Source of the DNA: Terana coerulea
Taxonomy: Eukaryota; Basidiomycota; Agaricomycetes; Polyporales; Phanerochaetaceae
Reading direction: 5' to 3'
Assembly: GCA_024811115.1 (NCBI GenBank)
Contig: JAKOGH010001220.1
Span: forward strand, 53,139-117,138
Length of the DNA: 64,000 nucleotides
Part shown: positions 21,539-36,039 of the stretch, piece by piece
Layout of the letters: each line of letters starts with the position of its first letter
How positions within the stretch are numbered: position 1 is the stretch's first letter
Made by a program: the position numbers and the translations under genes
The notes under the pieces: generated by a model
What the model was told of the DNA's origin: nothing
Database searches by the model: none
Seen by the model: only the letters and a program-made list of their open reading frames with translations

Positions 21539-22910
21539 TCATCCCTGCACCAACTTCACCAAATCAATTGGTTTTCCGTTGCTGTTCAGGCCGGCTTGGA
21601 TGAACGCGACATCCTTCAACGCATCGATGGGCTTTCCGAAGCCATCGTCGGAGCCGCCAACGGCCTTGAGGAAGCTCGCCACTTCAAGATTTACGCCCTG
21701 GATCTCCGTCTCAATGACCTCTTTCGCCTCGCCGGTGTCCCGCCCGTGCTCGTCCTTCGTGACGGTGAACACGGTGATGCGGTGGTGACCCTTGTCGTTA
21801 ATTGTCGCGTTCTCGACGGAAATCCAACCGTCGCTGCCCGTGATAGAGATGCTGTTGTGCGCCTGCTGACTCCGCGACGGCACGGGTGCGCCGAAGTTGA
21901 GCTCAATGATGCCGTGTGCGCCGTCGGCGGTCTCCACGACTGCATTAATGGTGTCGTGTGGAGGCAGATGCTTTTGGTTTTGGGACGCGTAGGCAGACGC
22001 AGAAGCGATAGGGCTCGGGAGGATGACCCGCAGTGCAGCGAGCGTGTGCTGCAAAAGAATGGAGAGTTGGGTGAGCACGGATCCGGTTTGCCGAACGGAA
22101 GGCGCTTGAGCACTCACCACACCTCCATCCAGCTGACGATGTGCCACAAGGAATCAGTGCCCGGTCTCATCGGCAAGAAAATAACGGGGATACGCACCAA
22201 GAAACCGCCCTGGTACTATACCCAAAATGCTCAACATTGAGAACACATATGATCTGGAATGATCGACTTACATCAGGCACCGTACGCCAAGGGGTTTTGT
22301 ACCACTTGCTGTCCTTTGCGACGTAATTAACGACCCGGACGTTGAAGGAGTCTACCTTGCCGATCTTGCCATCTGAGATCGCTTTGGCCGCGGCGTGGAA
22401 ACCTTCCTCGAACTCGTAGTTTTCCGCAATGCGCCAGACCAGGCCCTTGGACTTGTACGTCCTGTTGTAGTCCTCGATGAGCTCGAGGCCAGTGGCGACG
22501 TCCTTGCCCACAGGCTTTTCGCTGAGGACGTGCTTGCCTGCCGCGAGTGCCTTGCGGACGATGGAGGGCTGCACGGTGATCGGGAGGACAACTATGACAG
22601 CGTGGATGTCCTCTCGGGCGAGCAACGCGTCCAGATCCTTGCCCGACTCGCCATCGTAGTAAATCGCCGGCGGGCTGCTCAGACTCAGCTGTTCCTGGGC
22701 CGCCTGCGCGAGCTCCGGACGCGCTCTGTTCAGACCGCGAGTAAATGGCCCTGAGCTCGGCGACGCCGCGCGCGAGTGCGCGCAGCGCGGGGAGGTGGGC
22801 TGCAGCAGCGCGAGGTGAAACCCCGGGTGAATATCGAGCTGACGAGCCGTGCACGCACCCTCCTTGGCGAAGATACCCGACCCGAGAATAGCAAGACCCT
22901 TTGGCGACAT
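21539..22910 (-). CDS. Gfo/Idh/MocA family NAD(P)-dependent oxidoreductase
   Basis: Predicted sugar, inositol or related polyol dehydrogenase; the substrate cannot be told. The N-terminal Rossmann fold shows LAILGSGIFAKEAHLPAL, followed by AIYYDGESG, IHAVIVVLPI, KHVLSEKPVGKDV with the family EKP motif, and then the C-terminal domain YQGGFLLDGGVHTLAALRVI. Exons: 22910-22859, 22799-22272, 22215-22198 (18 bases), 22132-22118 (15 bases) and 22048-21539. The two microexons are needed to build the conserved YQGGFL-LDGGV segment. One extra base near 22714-22718 (TCCGGAG where TCGGAG is expected) breaks the frame; without it the exons give 374 codons including the stop. Stop TGA 21539-21541. It converges with PEX3 and diverges from the beta-glucosidase gene. 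Confidence 0.9.
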
Positions 22911-23771
22911 GGCGGCAGAGATGGTGGGCGATGGTGGGCGTCCGAGGCGAAGGTCGAACCCGTATGCTGAGGATCTGGCGCGATCTCCCAGAGTTCGGCA
23001 AAACCGTTCTCTCGATGAACTACGTCGTGAGGATGGGCGTTTAGGGCTTCCTACGCCCGGGGAAATGTCGGCCTATTTCTCACTCAAACGCTGCCAGGTC
23101 AAAATTGCGCAGGCAAGTCGTGGCCCGTCCTTACGACCAGCCCTGGAAGCCCGCGAGATAGCCCCGGATGAGTACAAGAGCCCAAATGAGGGCCAAGATA
23201 ACAACGGACCTTGCTGGGCTCGTGGGAGAGGTGAAACCTCAGGTGGTACTGGCCACGGCCCACTGCTCTGGTGCCAGCCCCAGGAACAGCAGGAGGTTAG
23301 GAAACAAGATTGACGCTTGGGCAGCAGCGTATACGACACCTCGACCAATCCTGGCGCACGTCGCCTCGTCCCGCTCTGTCGTTCAGGGCCCTCTGAGTCT
23401 GCGTTTCCCCGAGTTTCTCCAGAGCCGGCGCCCCCACCCGCCAGAGCGCGACTGGATGAAGTCCGGGTCTGTTTGACGAAGACAGCGTCGTCACGGTGCG
23501 ACTGAACGTGCAGCTTCCTGATTTTGCATTCCCATACGACGAGTCCATCTGCTCACCTTCTCGCACCACGGCCGGCTCGGGTCAATCGAGGCGGCTGAAT
23601 ATCCTCCAACACCTCCTCCTGCTAACCGCGCGGACAAATCTCGGCGGGTCTCCCTTCGGAAGTGCCGTCCCAGAATGCGCTCCAAAATGATATCGGCGTA
23701 TTGCTCTAAAGCGTTTTAAAGGCAAACATCCTCTCGCGGATGCCCCGGTTTTCCCTGCTTCTCTACCCAAC
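22911..23771. other. Divergent intergenic region, oxidoreductase / beta-glucosidase
   Basis: Contains both promoters and no recognisable gene. No inverted repeat or clear TATA element stood out. Confidence 0.45.
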
Positions 23772-26649
<2,878 letters not shown>

Positions 26650-27114
26650 AGGATCCGTCTTCTCTGCTTTCTCGGACTAGAACATGCTTCATGACTCATA
26701 CCCCAATCCGTGCCCACGCCATCCCTTCTGTAATTTCACGCTGCAGACGCTTTGTGAGCAGCTGTACTTGTATCCACGCTATCTGCCCGCTATCTGGATC
26801 GTTTGTAACTCTTGACGCACGCTACAATATATTCTTTATTTGACTCGCAATTGAACCTTGATTAGAAAATTTTGTGCGAGGCTCGTGCAGGAAGGCAGCA
26901 ATCCATATACGTGAATAAACGAAGGAATAAGAATAGGGGTATGGTACAGTAGAGGCGGTTCGAATCACACGCATCTAGTAAGGTTCAACGAAAGCATATC
27001 GACATTCAACAGCCTCTTACTGGAGATCGTACATGTAGCAGTGTAACACAATTAACAATCACTTAGGTAAGTATACGCACTAACAAAGGACGACAACAGT
27101 AGGGACCGTAGGAT

Positions 27115-29012
27115 TTAGCACCTGATGAAGTTGCCGACGATCAAGGGTCGGAATGCCGTAAGGGTCCCGACGGATGGTGAAGGAGAAACAGCAGTCGATG
27201 ACACCTTGCTCCTTCGCTGGCGGCTCCTGCTCGCCGCTCCGATTGACGAGCGTGCTCGCAGGGGTCCCCGATCCGGAGGACGGCAGCACGGGTTTGTAGC
27301 GCAGCTGACACGACGTGAGCACGGCCTTCTGGTTCGTGTCAAACGCGACCTGGCCGTATTTCTGCACGCCGCGGCGTCAGTGCCCAGCCGCACGGCGAGA
27401 GCTGCGGCGACTCACCTCCCAGTAGTTCACGGCTGAGTCCTCCGCCATGAGCTCGTAGATGCATAATCGGCCCTGGGAAGCGTCATGAGAAGGCGGCGCG
27501 GGGTGCAGGGCGTCGGCCGAAGGACTCACGTCTCGCAGCATGTAGCCGTCGACGCCGACGAGCTCCGCGAACTCGCGGTTGGCCTTGTATATCTCCCCTG
27601 TTCGGCGCCACAGGCACGCGGGGATGGCCATGGCGGAGAAGACACGGTCGTAGTCCAGGAGAAGCCGCTCAAATGCTTCCTCGATGAAGACGAGATCCTG
27701 TTTTGGACAGTGAGAGGACGGTCACAGTCGGCGTAAGGGATACACTCACGATGTCCGTCAGCGATTCGGATTGCGCAATAGCCTGGCGTATCAAAAGAGT
27801 TAAATGGGGTCTAACAGAGCGCCACAGTCCACTCACTCGGAACTTAGGCCGTAATATCGACAGTGGCTGGAGAATTTTCTGTTTCGACTCCTGCGAGACA
27901 CTGGAAAAAGTGCCACGATAGGTCAGTCGCGGCACATGCGAGAGTGCACAGCACAACCTGAAGACAGCCTACTTCTTGTCCATCCACCGCGATAGTCGCG
28001 CATAGCCCTTGACATAGTTGTACGGCTTCAGCAAGCCTGCTTCGTACTTGCTCCGTATCAACCATGTTCAACCGTTCGTTGCGGGTGCCAGAGCCCTGGT
28101 CTGCTGCCGTTAAAAAGAATCGTTCGGTTTTTGTAGCGGCCGGGAGTACGACCGGCGCTGGCTCCTCTGGTGGCTTCTCGGGGGCAGGCGGAACAGGTTC
28201 TGTCGGCGGTTGGGGATTTGGGAGGTATGAGCTATCCATAGCGAGCGCCAGAGGGTTGCTGTACGGTGACATAAGTGAGGGTCCAGGAGGGGGTTGCTGG
28301 TCGAAAATGAGCCCTCATCGAGGGACTCGAGGAAATCGCTTCATGAGAGCGGTGTGAGGTTCAATCATTCTTTAGACGTCTAGCAACATACGAGAGAACG
28401 GAAAACTCATTTCCTAATGTTTCTGGTTGGTAGAGGAAAGCGTTCTGCGGGGTCATGTTCATACTTGGCCAGGCCGGATTTAGGCCGGCTACTGGCGGTG
28501 GTGGTGCACCAAACTGAGCTACTGTTGACATTGAACATAGTCATAAGGATAAGGTGAACGAAGATGTGGTCGAAGGGATGCTTGCCAGGGTGTACTCTTG
28601 CTACATCAATTGGTGGATTTGGGACGGGCGCAGGATTCGAGGCGGCAGGAGTTTTATCCTTGGGCGTAGACCGTCGCTCATCATGACACAAGTGGCCTAT
28701 CTCTCGCTTAATACTATAGAGCAAGTTAGTGATGTCTGGGCAGAGACACTGCCAGAGCGTAACCAGACTTGGCGCAGACTTACCACCGCTGACATGGACG
28801 ACCCTCGTCGCAAGTCATATGGCTTCGACGACAGTACAGGCATGCATGGTTGACCTTTCTCCGCTTGCCCTGCTTCTTCTTCTTGCCTGAGTCGTCGTCG
28901 TGGTCGTGGCTACCAGCACGGTCTGATGGGTCCTGCAAGCGGGAAGCGGTTGGGTCAGAATCTGGGGAGTGTGGTTATCGGCGTGAGCCGGATCGTTTAG
29001 ATACGAAGACAT
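27115..29012 (-). CDS. ERT1: Zn2Cys6 and PAS transcription factor, ERT1/AcuK type
   Basis: Homologue of the fungal activators of gluconeogenesis (yeast Ert1, Aspergillus AcuK/AcuM), which bind DNA near PCK and FBP genes. The zinc cluster CLYCRRSHMTCDEGRPCQRC continues to a sixth Cys in IKREIGHLC and is preceded by KKKKQGKRRKVNHA. Then come FGAPPPPVAGLNPAWPS, LGNEFSVLSDFLESLDEG, a Pro/Glu-rich linker and the PAS-like region (WRRTGEIYKANREFAELVG, LCIYELMAEDSAVNYWE, VIDCCFSFTIRRDPYGIP), ending IVGNFIRC. Exon edges fixed here include 28932-28794, 28713-28605 and 28513-28392. Single-base breaks occur near 28303 (a T run one short) and near 28057 (one extra base). The first exon is uncertain: ATG 29012 is out of frame with the exon starting at 28932 for any donor I found. 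Converges with the beta-glucosidase gene; the acs genes are 12-20 kb away. Confidence 0.9.
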
Positions 29013-29638
29013 GGTCGAATTGCCAGCAGAGAGTCGGGCACCCTCGGAGCCTCGAAGGTGTGTTGGCAAAGGGTGGCAGTCACAGGGCGGAGAAGAAATT
29101 CACTCGACGCTCTGTCCCCCTCAAACGCCTGGCGTCACCCGCGGCTCTCATCTTGACTCCGCCCTTCATGGCCTCTCTCAGCCCGCCGCCTTCAAATACG
29201 CACATCTCCCGCGGACTCGAGTGCAACATGCAATATTCTTGCCGCCTGGGTCCAGTTTGAACGCCTGGCGAATTTCGAATGGTGGATGGGAACACGGTCT
29301 CTTGTGATCCGTCCCCGGAGTCCTTGCATGGGCTCGGCTTCACTTGTAGTTGCCCTACGTCCCGGTATGCCCATACATAATCCACAATTCCCATTCTCAG
29401 CGGTCGAATGTATGCAAGAGATGCTGGATGAGCCATGAAATGAAGAGCCGGTTACGGGTTCGTCGCGCCAACAAAATACTCCTTGTGCCCTGATTCATAC
29501 ACTCCGAATCGCGCCCACGAATAAGCCTGGCCCATGCTGGCCTATGCCACGGCCTGTGCATTCAAACTGGCCAGGACCCAGCTAGGACCCTGTCTAAAAC
29601 ATCGCGCGCCTTTGATATTTCTCTCAGCGCTGGAACTG
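29013..29638. other. Upstream flank of ERT1-type gene, no other gene seen
   Basis: Presumed promoter of the ERT1-type gene and flank of the inverted-repeat element that begins at 29639. No coding family recognised. Confidence 0.4.
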
Positions 29639-32027
29639 GGGACGTTCAAAATTGGGCGCAGGTCGTAGGTCGTAGGTACTTGGCGTTAATCTCCCAACAG
29701 GTTCTCATCGGTTTTGAAAGTCCGAACGCTTGCGTAATACAGTTGACGCTCGTCCGCCCGCCGCCCGTCCCGCCCAGGGAGGATGCAGGCAAGCAAGCGC
29801 TGACGACAACCCATGCTCGGGTGCTCGCTAAGTATCAGGGGTCCGCACCAGCGTCTGTGGCAGATTAGATGAGATGGTCGCACTATGATACGCCTTACAG
29901 CGTGGATTCCACCCAATCTCCTACATTTTGGGAGAAATTCGTACTCATAGCTGTTTTTGACCTCGAATATGTGTTTATTCTCTCCTGCTAACTGAGGGCG
30001 CTGTTTCCAATCGCTCGAACTTCGTGAGAACTGGCACTCTAAACACCTCAGGCTGGATTGTCATTACCTTGAATGTCGTACTCACTCAGGGTACCTGTGG
30101 TGACCAGTTTTGATTCTCAGTGCTCAATACATCAATTGCAAATATTTGGGGCTCGTCGAGAGCCGCAGAGGAGGCTATGAACGTATGAATCTGAAGACAG
30201 AGCGCATGATACCAGTGATCTATTCGCTATCTGGATGTTATCTTGCTAGATTACGAGCAGGCGCTCGTGTGGACCCCTCGATACTTAGCGAGCACCCGAG
30301 CATGGGTTGTCGTCAGCGCTTGCATGCCTGCACCCCCTGGTCCCGCCCCTCCGCTCTTGCGCTTCCAGGCGTCTTCATCGGCATCTTCTTCGGCTGACAG
30401 CCGCCTTAGCTCTGGCTTGCTCGGCGGCGTGCATACTCCTTCTCTCCTTCCATACAGAGCTGGCATTTGTCACCCAGCTCGCCCTTCTTTCCATTCTTTG
30501 GAGTCCCGAGCGCGCGGCACAAAGTCAGAGAGCGGCTTGGTGACAGCGCATTTGTTCCACTGTTTAGATAGCATGCCAGGATAGGATGGGGAGGTGGCGG
30601 TATGTCTGAATAACTCTCAAAATACGCTGCATCGCCCTCAGTGACAATTTGATCGCACTGTAAGTATTTGCTACTCTCATTAGAACAAATTTGATGGCAG
30701 TAACAGATATTTTGTAGTGTCATTCGCTTGACTGTGCTAGAGCGCAACAGGCGCTTAAACTGCCGTGGTCCGACCAAGCAAGAGCGGAGGGCGGGACAGG
30801 CGGCCAGGCGGACGAGCGTCAACTGTATTACGCAAGCGTTCGGACTTTCAAAACCGATGAGAACCTGTTGGGAGATTAACGCCAAGTGGTCGTAGGTCGT
30901 AGGTACTGGGCCTACCTAATCAAGCTACGGCCGATCCATCACTCTAATCACGCTCGCCGTGTCACCTCACTCGAGTAAGCGCCTCACCGACTCCACCCCG
31001 CCGCTTCCTGTGAGTGCTCGGCGTTGTGCTGCACAACGAGCACGAAGCTCAAGACAACATGTAGACATAATACTCAGCATTTCTCTAACATATTAACTTT
31101 ACAGCGGTACTACTGTGTGAGGATAGGATAACTACTCATAGAGTGCAAACATATTGAGTAGTCTGGTCGAGACCAGCCAGTGGTGCTCACTGTCAGACAC
31201 GTCGAGCAAAGACCTTCGTGGGCGGCCGACGGCCATGGTCATAAACTGATGGCGTGTGACTGATTGTTACAGACGCCGTGACTTTCTGTACCTACGACCT
31301 ACGACCTACTAGTCTCCATAGCTGACTAATAGACCGAGAGAGTATAGGATGACAGTCGATCCTGATACTGGTCTCTTAGTCTGCATTAAGTCAGCGAGCG
31401 GTTGTGGGGGGGTTCGCAATTCGTCCAAATCGGAAATGAACGCCCGCCGTGGCAGCCAAGCTCAGGCTCGTGCTCGCGAGCACCGCCCTTCTGTCGTGAC
31501 AAGTACTGAAGACTTTGTGAAGGGCGACAAAAATCAATATATGCATATACATATTATGAAGCTCACCGTACCAGTTCTTTCACCCTGGTTCATAGCGCTT
31601 CTTTCGCTGCGCTTACCTCCAGTCACATTACGGCCAGGCTGTTGCTTCTGACCACCAGCTAGCAAAGGAATACCTTCTGCCCTGGTGCGACAGACTGCAA
31701 ACCTGTAGATGCTGTTTTTGTGACTTGAAGCTTGTTCTCGGCACCTCCACTGACAGCTTGACTTAACCAGCAAATTAAACATATTATTTCACAGTAAATG
31801 CATGTACATAGTTTAAGACATCGCACAGAGGCTCTTGCTTATCCCTTACAAGCATATGAGTCACCAGGAATTTCGATATGCGACCAACACGCTGTAGCGG
31901 CCTTACATCGTGTGGAGGCTGACTGCACATGATCCATATAAGGGCATCAAGTGAACTCACCGGGCGCTATGTCAAACTGCTCAAGACTAACGACCTACGA
32001 CCTGCGCCCCCCAATTTTGAACGTCCC
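29639..32027. mobile_element. 2.4 kb element with terminal inverted repeats, non-autonomous
   Basis: The left end GGGACGTTCAAAATTGGGC followed by GCAGGTCGTAGGTCG is matched by the reverse complement at 31990-32027 (GGGACGTTCAAAATT, a few extra G, then GCGCAGGTCGTAGGTCG), giving imperfect ends of about 37 bases. I find no transposase, so if mobile it depends on another element. The motif GGTCGTAGGTCGTAGGTAC occurs inside the left end (about 29661), again in the same direction at about 30892, and inverted at about 31289 and 31990. No clear target-site duplication was found. The frames inside have no recognisable protein. Confidence 0.65.
29680..30889. repeat. Inner long inverted repeat nested in the 2.4 kb element
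   Basis: About 100 bases starting TTGGCGTTAATCTCCCAACA at 29680 recur inverted at 30779-30889, almost identical. A second inverted pair (29771-29860 and 30265-30345) shares GCGAGCACCCGAGCATGGGT. The whole block is flanked on both sides by GGTCGTAGGTCGTAGGTAC in direct orientation. This looks like a separate long-inverted-repeat unit inserted into the outer element; no transposase is visible. Confidence 0.6.
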
Positions 32028-32785
32028 TAATGACAAGGGTCCTGCAGGAGTTCATATGTGCGCGTGATGCTTGATAGGAGCTGTCGTCCAAGACGCCTTC
32101 GCAGCATGCAGCTCCCTCGTGTTGGCCGCAGTTCTCAGCTGGCTGTGTTCGCATCCTTAGCTACAGTCACGCATCTTGCCCTCCTACGGTGAGTGCAATG
32201 TCGTGCCTCAAGCTGGACTCTAACAAGCAACATTGCACTCCTAGCAAGTCCCTCCGTGCGAACACCCTCACGCAATGCCTCTGTGCCACCAACACTCAAA
32301 CACACAAGCTTCTGCATCTCTGCCGTTGTAAGTGATAAATGTGTAGAATACAACGCAGCATGGAGTTAATTATTTCCTCAGTTATATCTCCCACGAACGT
32401 GAAAATACTTGCGCGTTTGGAATTGATTCTCTGTTACCACTAGGCCTGCAAGCATCACAGTTCATCGTTAGTGCCCTTACTATTACAGCCCCTCTTATAT
32501 ACTAAGGATATCGTTTCCTAGAGCACTGGGGTATTGCTCACTATGCCGGGAAACCGTGAGTGCAATCTGCATGCTGTGCATTTGCGGCTTGTGCTGAGGA
32601 ACGTCACTGTGCCTTAGTTGCTGGCCAGTGTCTGCATTGTTGTGATGAGTATCCTGCTTTACCGTATGTGCAGAGAGCTGCTCCAACGCTGCAGGGAATG
32701 CGCTGCCGCTGTATTCCTTACCTCTGCGCATATATGCTATTTCGGGTATTTTATTGGCAACAGGTACCAGATTTTTATCCGGCTG
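32028..32785. other. Stretch without recognisable gene
   Basis: Between the inverted-repeat element and the TPR relic. I see nothing that can be named. Confidence 0.4.
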
Positions 32786-33725
32786 GACGGTAGCATTCGA
32801 CTGCATGGCGCTAGCCGTTTATCCCCATGGAGAAGGGCATCATGAGCAGCTTCTGCATAATTTGGGAGTGTCTTTGCTTGCTAAATTTCACTCGGGTCAC
32901 TGCGACCAAGACCTCAAAGAAGCCACTACACACCTATCCTTTGCCCTAGCACTGCGTCCGCCCTGGGCACAAGGCGCGGGGTCAATCGCTGTTTATCCTT
33001 GCCAGCGTACTCAACAAGTGGTATCAACAGAATGGCCAAACACAATATCTGGAGAAGTCCATCTCGTACCTGCAGCAAGCATGTACCTTGCGCATCCCAG
33101 ATCCCACTATCAATATTGTTGCTTCAGTGGTAGTCGTGGAGAAGCGGATAGCAGGATTTGGCATTGTGATTAATTAACATGTTAGAGAGTTGGGTATTTC
33201 TATAGCAATCTGCTTTTTGTTGCGCCTATCAACCTGGTTCGACGCATCGCACCCACTTCAACTGCTAGCGGAGCTGCTGCTACTAGGCGACCCGAAGTCC
33301 ATCACATATTTCCGACAAGCCCTTTCCCTGCGTCCAGTTGGGCATGTGCATCAGATACAGTCGCTTCAGGGGCTAGGAGCTGCTCTTCATTTTCGCTTCA
33401 CAGAAACCACTCAGATCAAGGATATTGACGAGTCTATCACAATCTACCGGAATGCTCTCCCTTTATATCCCTCTGGACACCCGCATCGGCATGCATTGCT
33501 GAACTATTTGGCAGCTACGCTGCAGAATCGCTTCTAGCAAGCTGGTAAAAGCCAGGATGTTGATAAGTCTATCATCCACCGCCGTAGTCACTTGCCCTGT
33601 GTCTCCTGGGCACCTGGACCATTGCGCTTCGCAGAGCAGCCTAGGGCTCACACTGCTGCTGCGTGCTCAGCAGACTTGGGGGAAAGAGGACTTCAAACAG
33701 TCTATTGCTATCACAAAACTCTGAT
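32786..33725 (+). pseudogene. Decayed TPR-repeat gene
   Basis: Several frames in succession encode tetratricopeptide units of the kind arranged in long tandem arrays in Agaricomycetes, often with a CHAT domain: HEQLLHNLGVSLLAKFHSG, LSFALALRPP, YLEKSISYLQQACTLR, ITYFRQALSLRPVGH, QSLQGLGAALHFRF, IDESITIYRNALPLYPSGHP, LLNYLAATLQNRF then a stop, and LGLTLLLRAQQTW. Stops (for example TAG at about 33535) and at least two frame changes break the array, and neither the N-terminal domain nor a CHAT domain is present. Unlike the one-base breaks in conserved genes, the several stops point to true decay. Confidence 0.7.
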
Positions 33726-33808
33726 ACTCACCTGCTAGGAATGCTTGAAGGGGTTGGGGAGAGCAGAGGACTTTGAGTAAAGCGAGTAGAGGAGATATGA
33801 ATCAACGA

Positions 33809-34005
33809 TGTTGTTGAGTCTGGGGTGTTAGCCCTCAGACCAGCCTCTTTATATACATGTGTAGAGGGACCCCAGACACTATCTAAGACCTCCAATACCA
33901 TGTGCTGACTGATACAGTCAGGTGATTCATGACTAAGGCTCTAAAGCATACCGCCGCTCTAACTCCTTTATCAGATCTGACCTAGCTATCATGCTAACAT
34001 CAACA
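33809..34005. repeat. Possible solo LTR
   Basis: Starts TGTTG and ends CAACA, contains a TATATA motif (about 33850), and lies at the left edge of the copia-related stretch. It does not match the LTR at 41240-41399 and no target duplication was found, so this is a weak call. Confidence 0.25.
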
Positions 34006-34999
34006 CTATCTAGATGTTCTAATCTAGCTACTGCACACTACCAGTACATGATGTCATAGTGACCTCATAGTGAGGTCATAATCTAGAATGAATCCAGAAC
34101 TGAGTCCATGATCCTATGTCCGTATGAGGCATATCCCTGATAACCATGCGTCCGTTGCATGGCCAACTGATCAGCATCTTGTAACGCTGTTGTGATGACT
34201 GGGTAACGTGTCCCGTGACTTGATGTTACACTCTAAGCGCTGTAGACTAGCACTGAGGGAAATTTGTGACAGTCTTTGCATGCAGCACACCATTCTATCT
34301 GTTGTTTCGCAGGCAGGCGGTTTATGTCACGTAAAGTCCAGTCTCGGACTGAAGACTTTGTTGTGTCAGGATTGACTGCTTGGGTAAGCAAATAATTGTA
34401 GAAATGTACTTCCCCTTCCGGCACAGTTGTGCCAGTACGTCATTGACACTGGGCTTTCGCTTCCAGTGTCTCCAGTGGGCTCAGTGATATCTGGAACAGG
34501 TTCGAGCTATTCAGATGTAGAAGGGCTAGCAGAACATGTGGCAGGGACACTGTCGGGCTGCTTGCTAGACTGACCGTGCCCTCAGTAGCTAACCTTGGTG
34601 GGCTTGATCTGGCCAGTCTGCTTTTCCCAACTATGGATACCTCTATCAGCACTTAAAATCCGTGACAGTGCTTGTGACTGGTCATACACGAAGCCTGGAT
34701 TTCTAACTGGGATCCTCCGTTCGCGAGTACTACACTAAAGGTCCGGCGAAGTAACTGGTGGTGCTAGTACCTGCAGATCTACTGTGGGTGGTGTCGCCTT
34801 CGGTAGAAGCGGACTCAGGCTACGCCCAACAGGGGCTTAGGGGTCGAACTGTCGTTCAACCCGCTCGGTCTCTTTTGGCGGAAGGAGGGTTAGGACGAGG
34901 TGCAGCTCGCCATTTAGGCCGGTGGGCGCATCATCGTCACTGTTTTCTGATCCTGCACCTTGTGAAGACTTGTTGTCTTTCGGCGTTGTTGGTGTTTTG

Positions 35000-35576
35000 C
35001 GCTTAGGTGGATCAGGCCGCTGGCAGGCATTTTGCCGTCAGGACACTTGGGAAATAGGTTTTGCACCACTCGACTTGAGTTGAGCGAAACACAACGTTGT
35101 TGGGTCCTCTCATAAAGGTCCAGCCATGCTCGTCATGTCCAATATATATTATCATTTCGGACTTAGGCTGTAGTTTGGTTTTGCAAACGTTAGCAGGGAT
35201 AAATATCTATGCACCACAGCCAAACACGCCGGATATTATCAACGCGTAGTTTTTCACCCATGAGTGCCTCATAAGGCATAACCCATTTTAATTGTGAAAC
35301 AGAAGTGCAGTTGTAAAGCACTGTTGTGTGCATAACTGCAAATTCCCACCACAAAGGAGGAATGCAAGCTGTAAAGCGCATAGCCTCTGCTTTGTCCATG
35401 AGAGTTTGATTGAACCACTCAGCGCGTTCATTCTGCTGTGGAGTATGTGAAACGCTAGTTAGGATTTTAATCCCTCGCGTCCTTTGGCATTTGAATGAAT
35501 GCATTTGACTTGTATTCTCCCTCTGCATCTGATATCCAGCTCTCGACACTAGCTTTATGCTGGTTTTGAACTATAG
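35000..35576 (-). pseudogene. Ty1/copia integrase C-terminal fragment
   Basis: Minus strand reads HKASVESWISDAEGEYKSNA, then after a frame change GIKILTSVSHTPQQNERAEW, FNQTLMDKAEAMRF and PYEALMGEKL, then MIIYIGHDEHGWTFMRGPNN, the end of the integrase core and the following connector of copia polyproteins. Stops and frame shifts are frequent. It continues the integrase that breaks off at 38058 on the other side of the inserted element. No intact reverse transcriptase was recognised further left, although 34000-35000 probably holds decayed remains. Confidence 0.8.
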
Positions 35577-36039
35577 CGGCATCTGAAAAAACCCCCCTTA
35601 CTATTCCTGCCTAATGCATGCTGATAAGCACTAATTCATTGCACATAAGCTTCAAAGTAACACAACTAGATAAATAGATGCATTAGGCCAATAAGGCAGT
35701 TTAGTGAGGTCCTTTGCTAATTGTCTTAATTATTCTATATATTAGGGCAATTAGTCCTATTTCTCAGCTATTTGTTTCCTTACTGTCCTATTTTGTTCCT
35801 TACATGCAGCTATAATACCACTACTGCTTGACTAATCATCTGAGAAATCCCCCTTCTTAATTTAACCTGATGCTCTGTATTGCATATTTAGTTATCTACA
35901 TACAAGACTAAGCTACCTAACACAACAAACTACTTGTACTGTGCAGGTAAGCCCATGCACCATGCACCATACTCACCTGCACTGCGCCATGCCCACCTGT
36001 GTGTTGTATCTGTCAGTAACATACTTACATACACCACTA

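Noticed and set aside
20843..22240. Long plus-strand open frame of about 465 codons
   Set aside because: Its right half is antisense to the Gfo/Idh/MocA exons, which have clear family motifs. The left half has Arg/Ala-rich composition with no family.
26955..26975. B-box-like GGTTCGAATC
   Set aside because: No A box upstream and no cloverleaf; probably chance.
30406..30885. Minus-strand open frame of about 159 codons
   Set aside because: Lies across the inverted-repeat arm of the element. Its first 26 residues also occur at the other arm in the opposite direction, as expected for repeat DNA, and no protein family fits.
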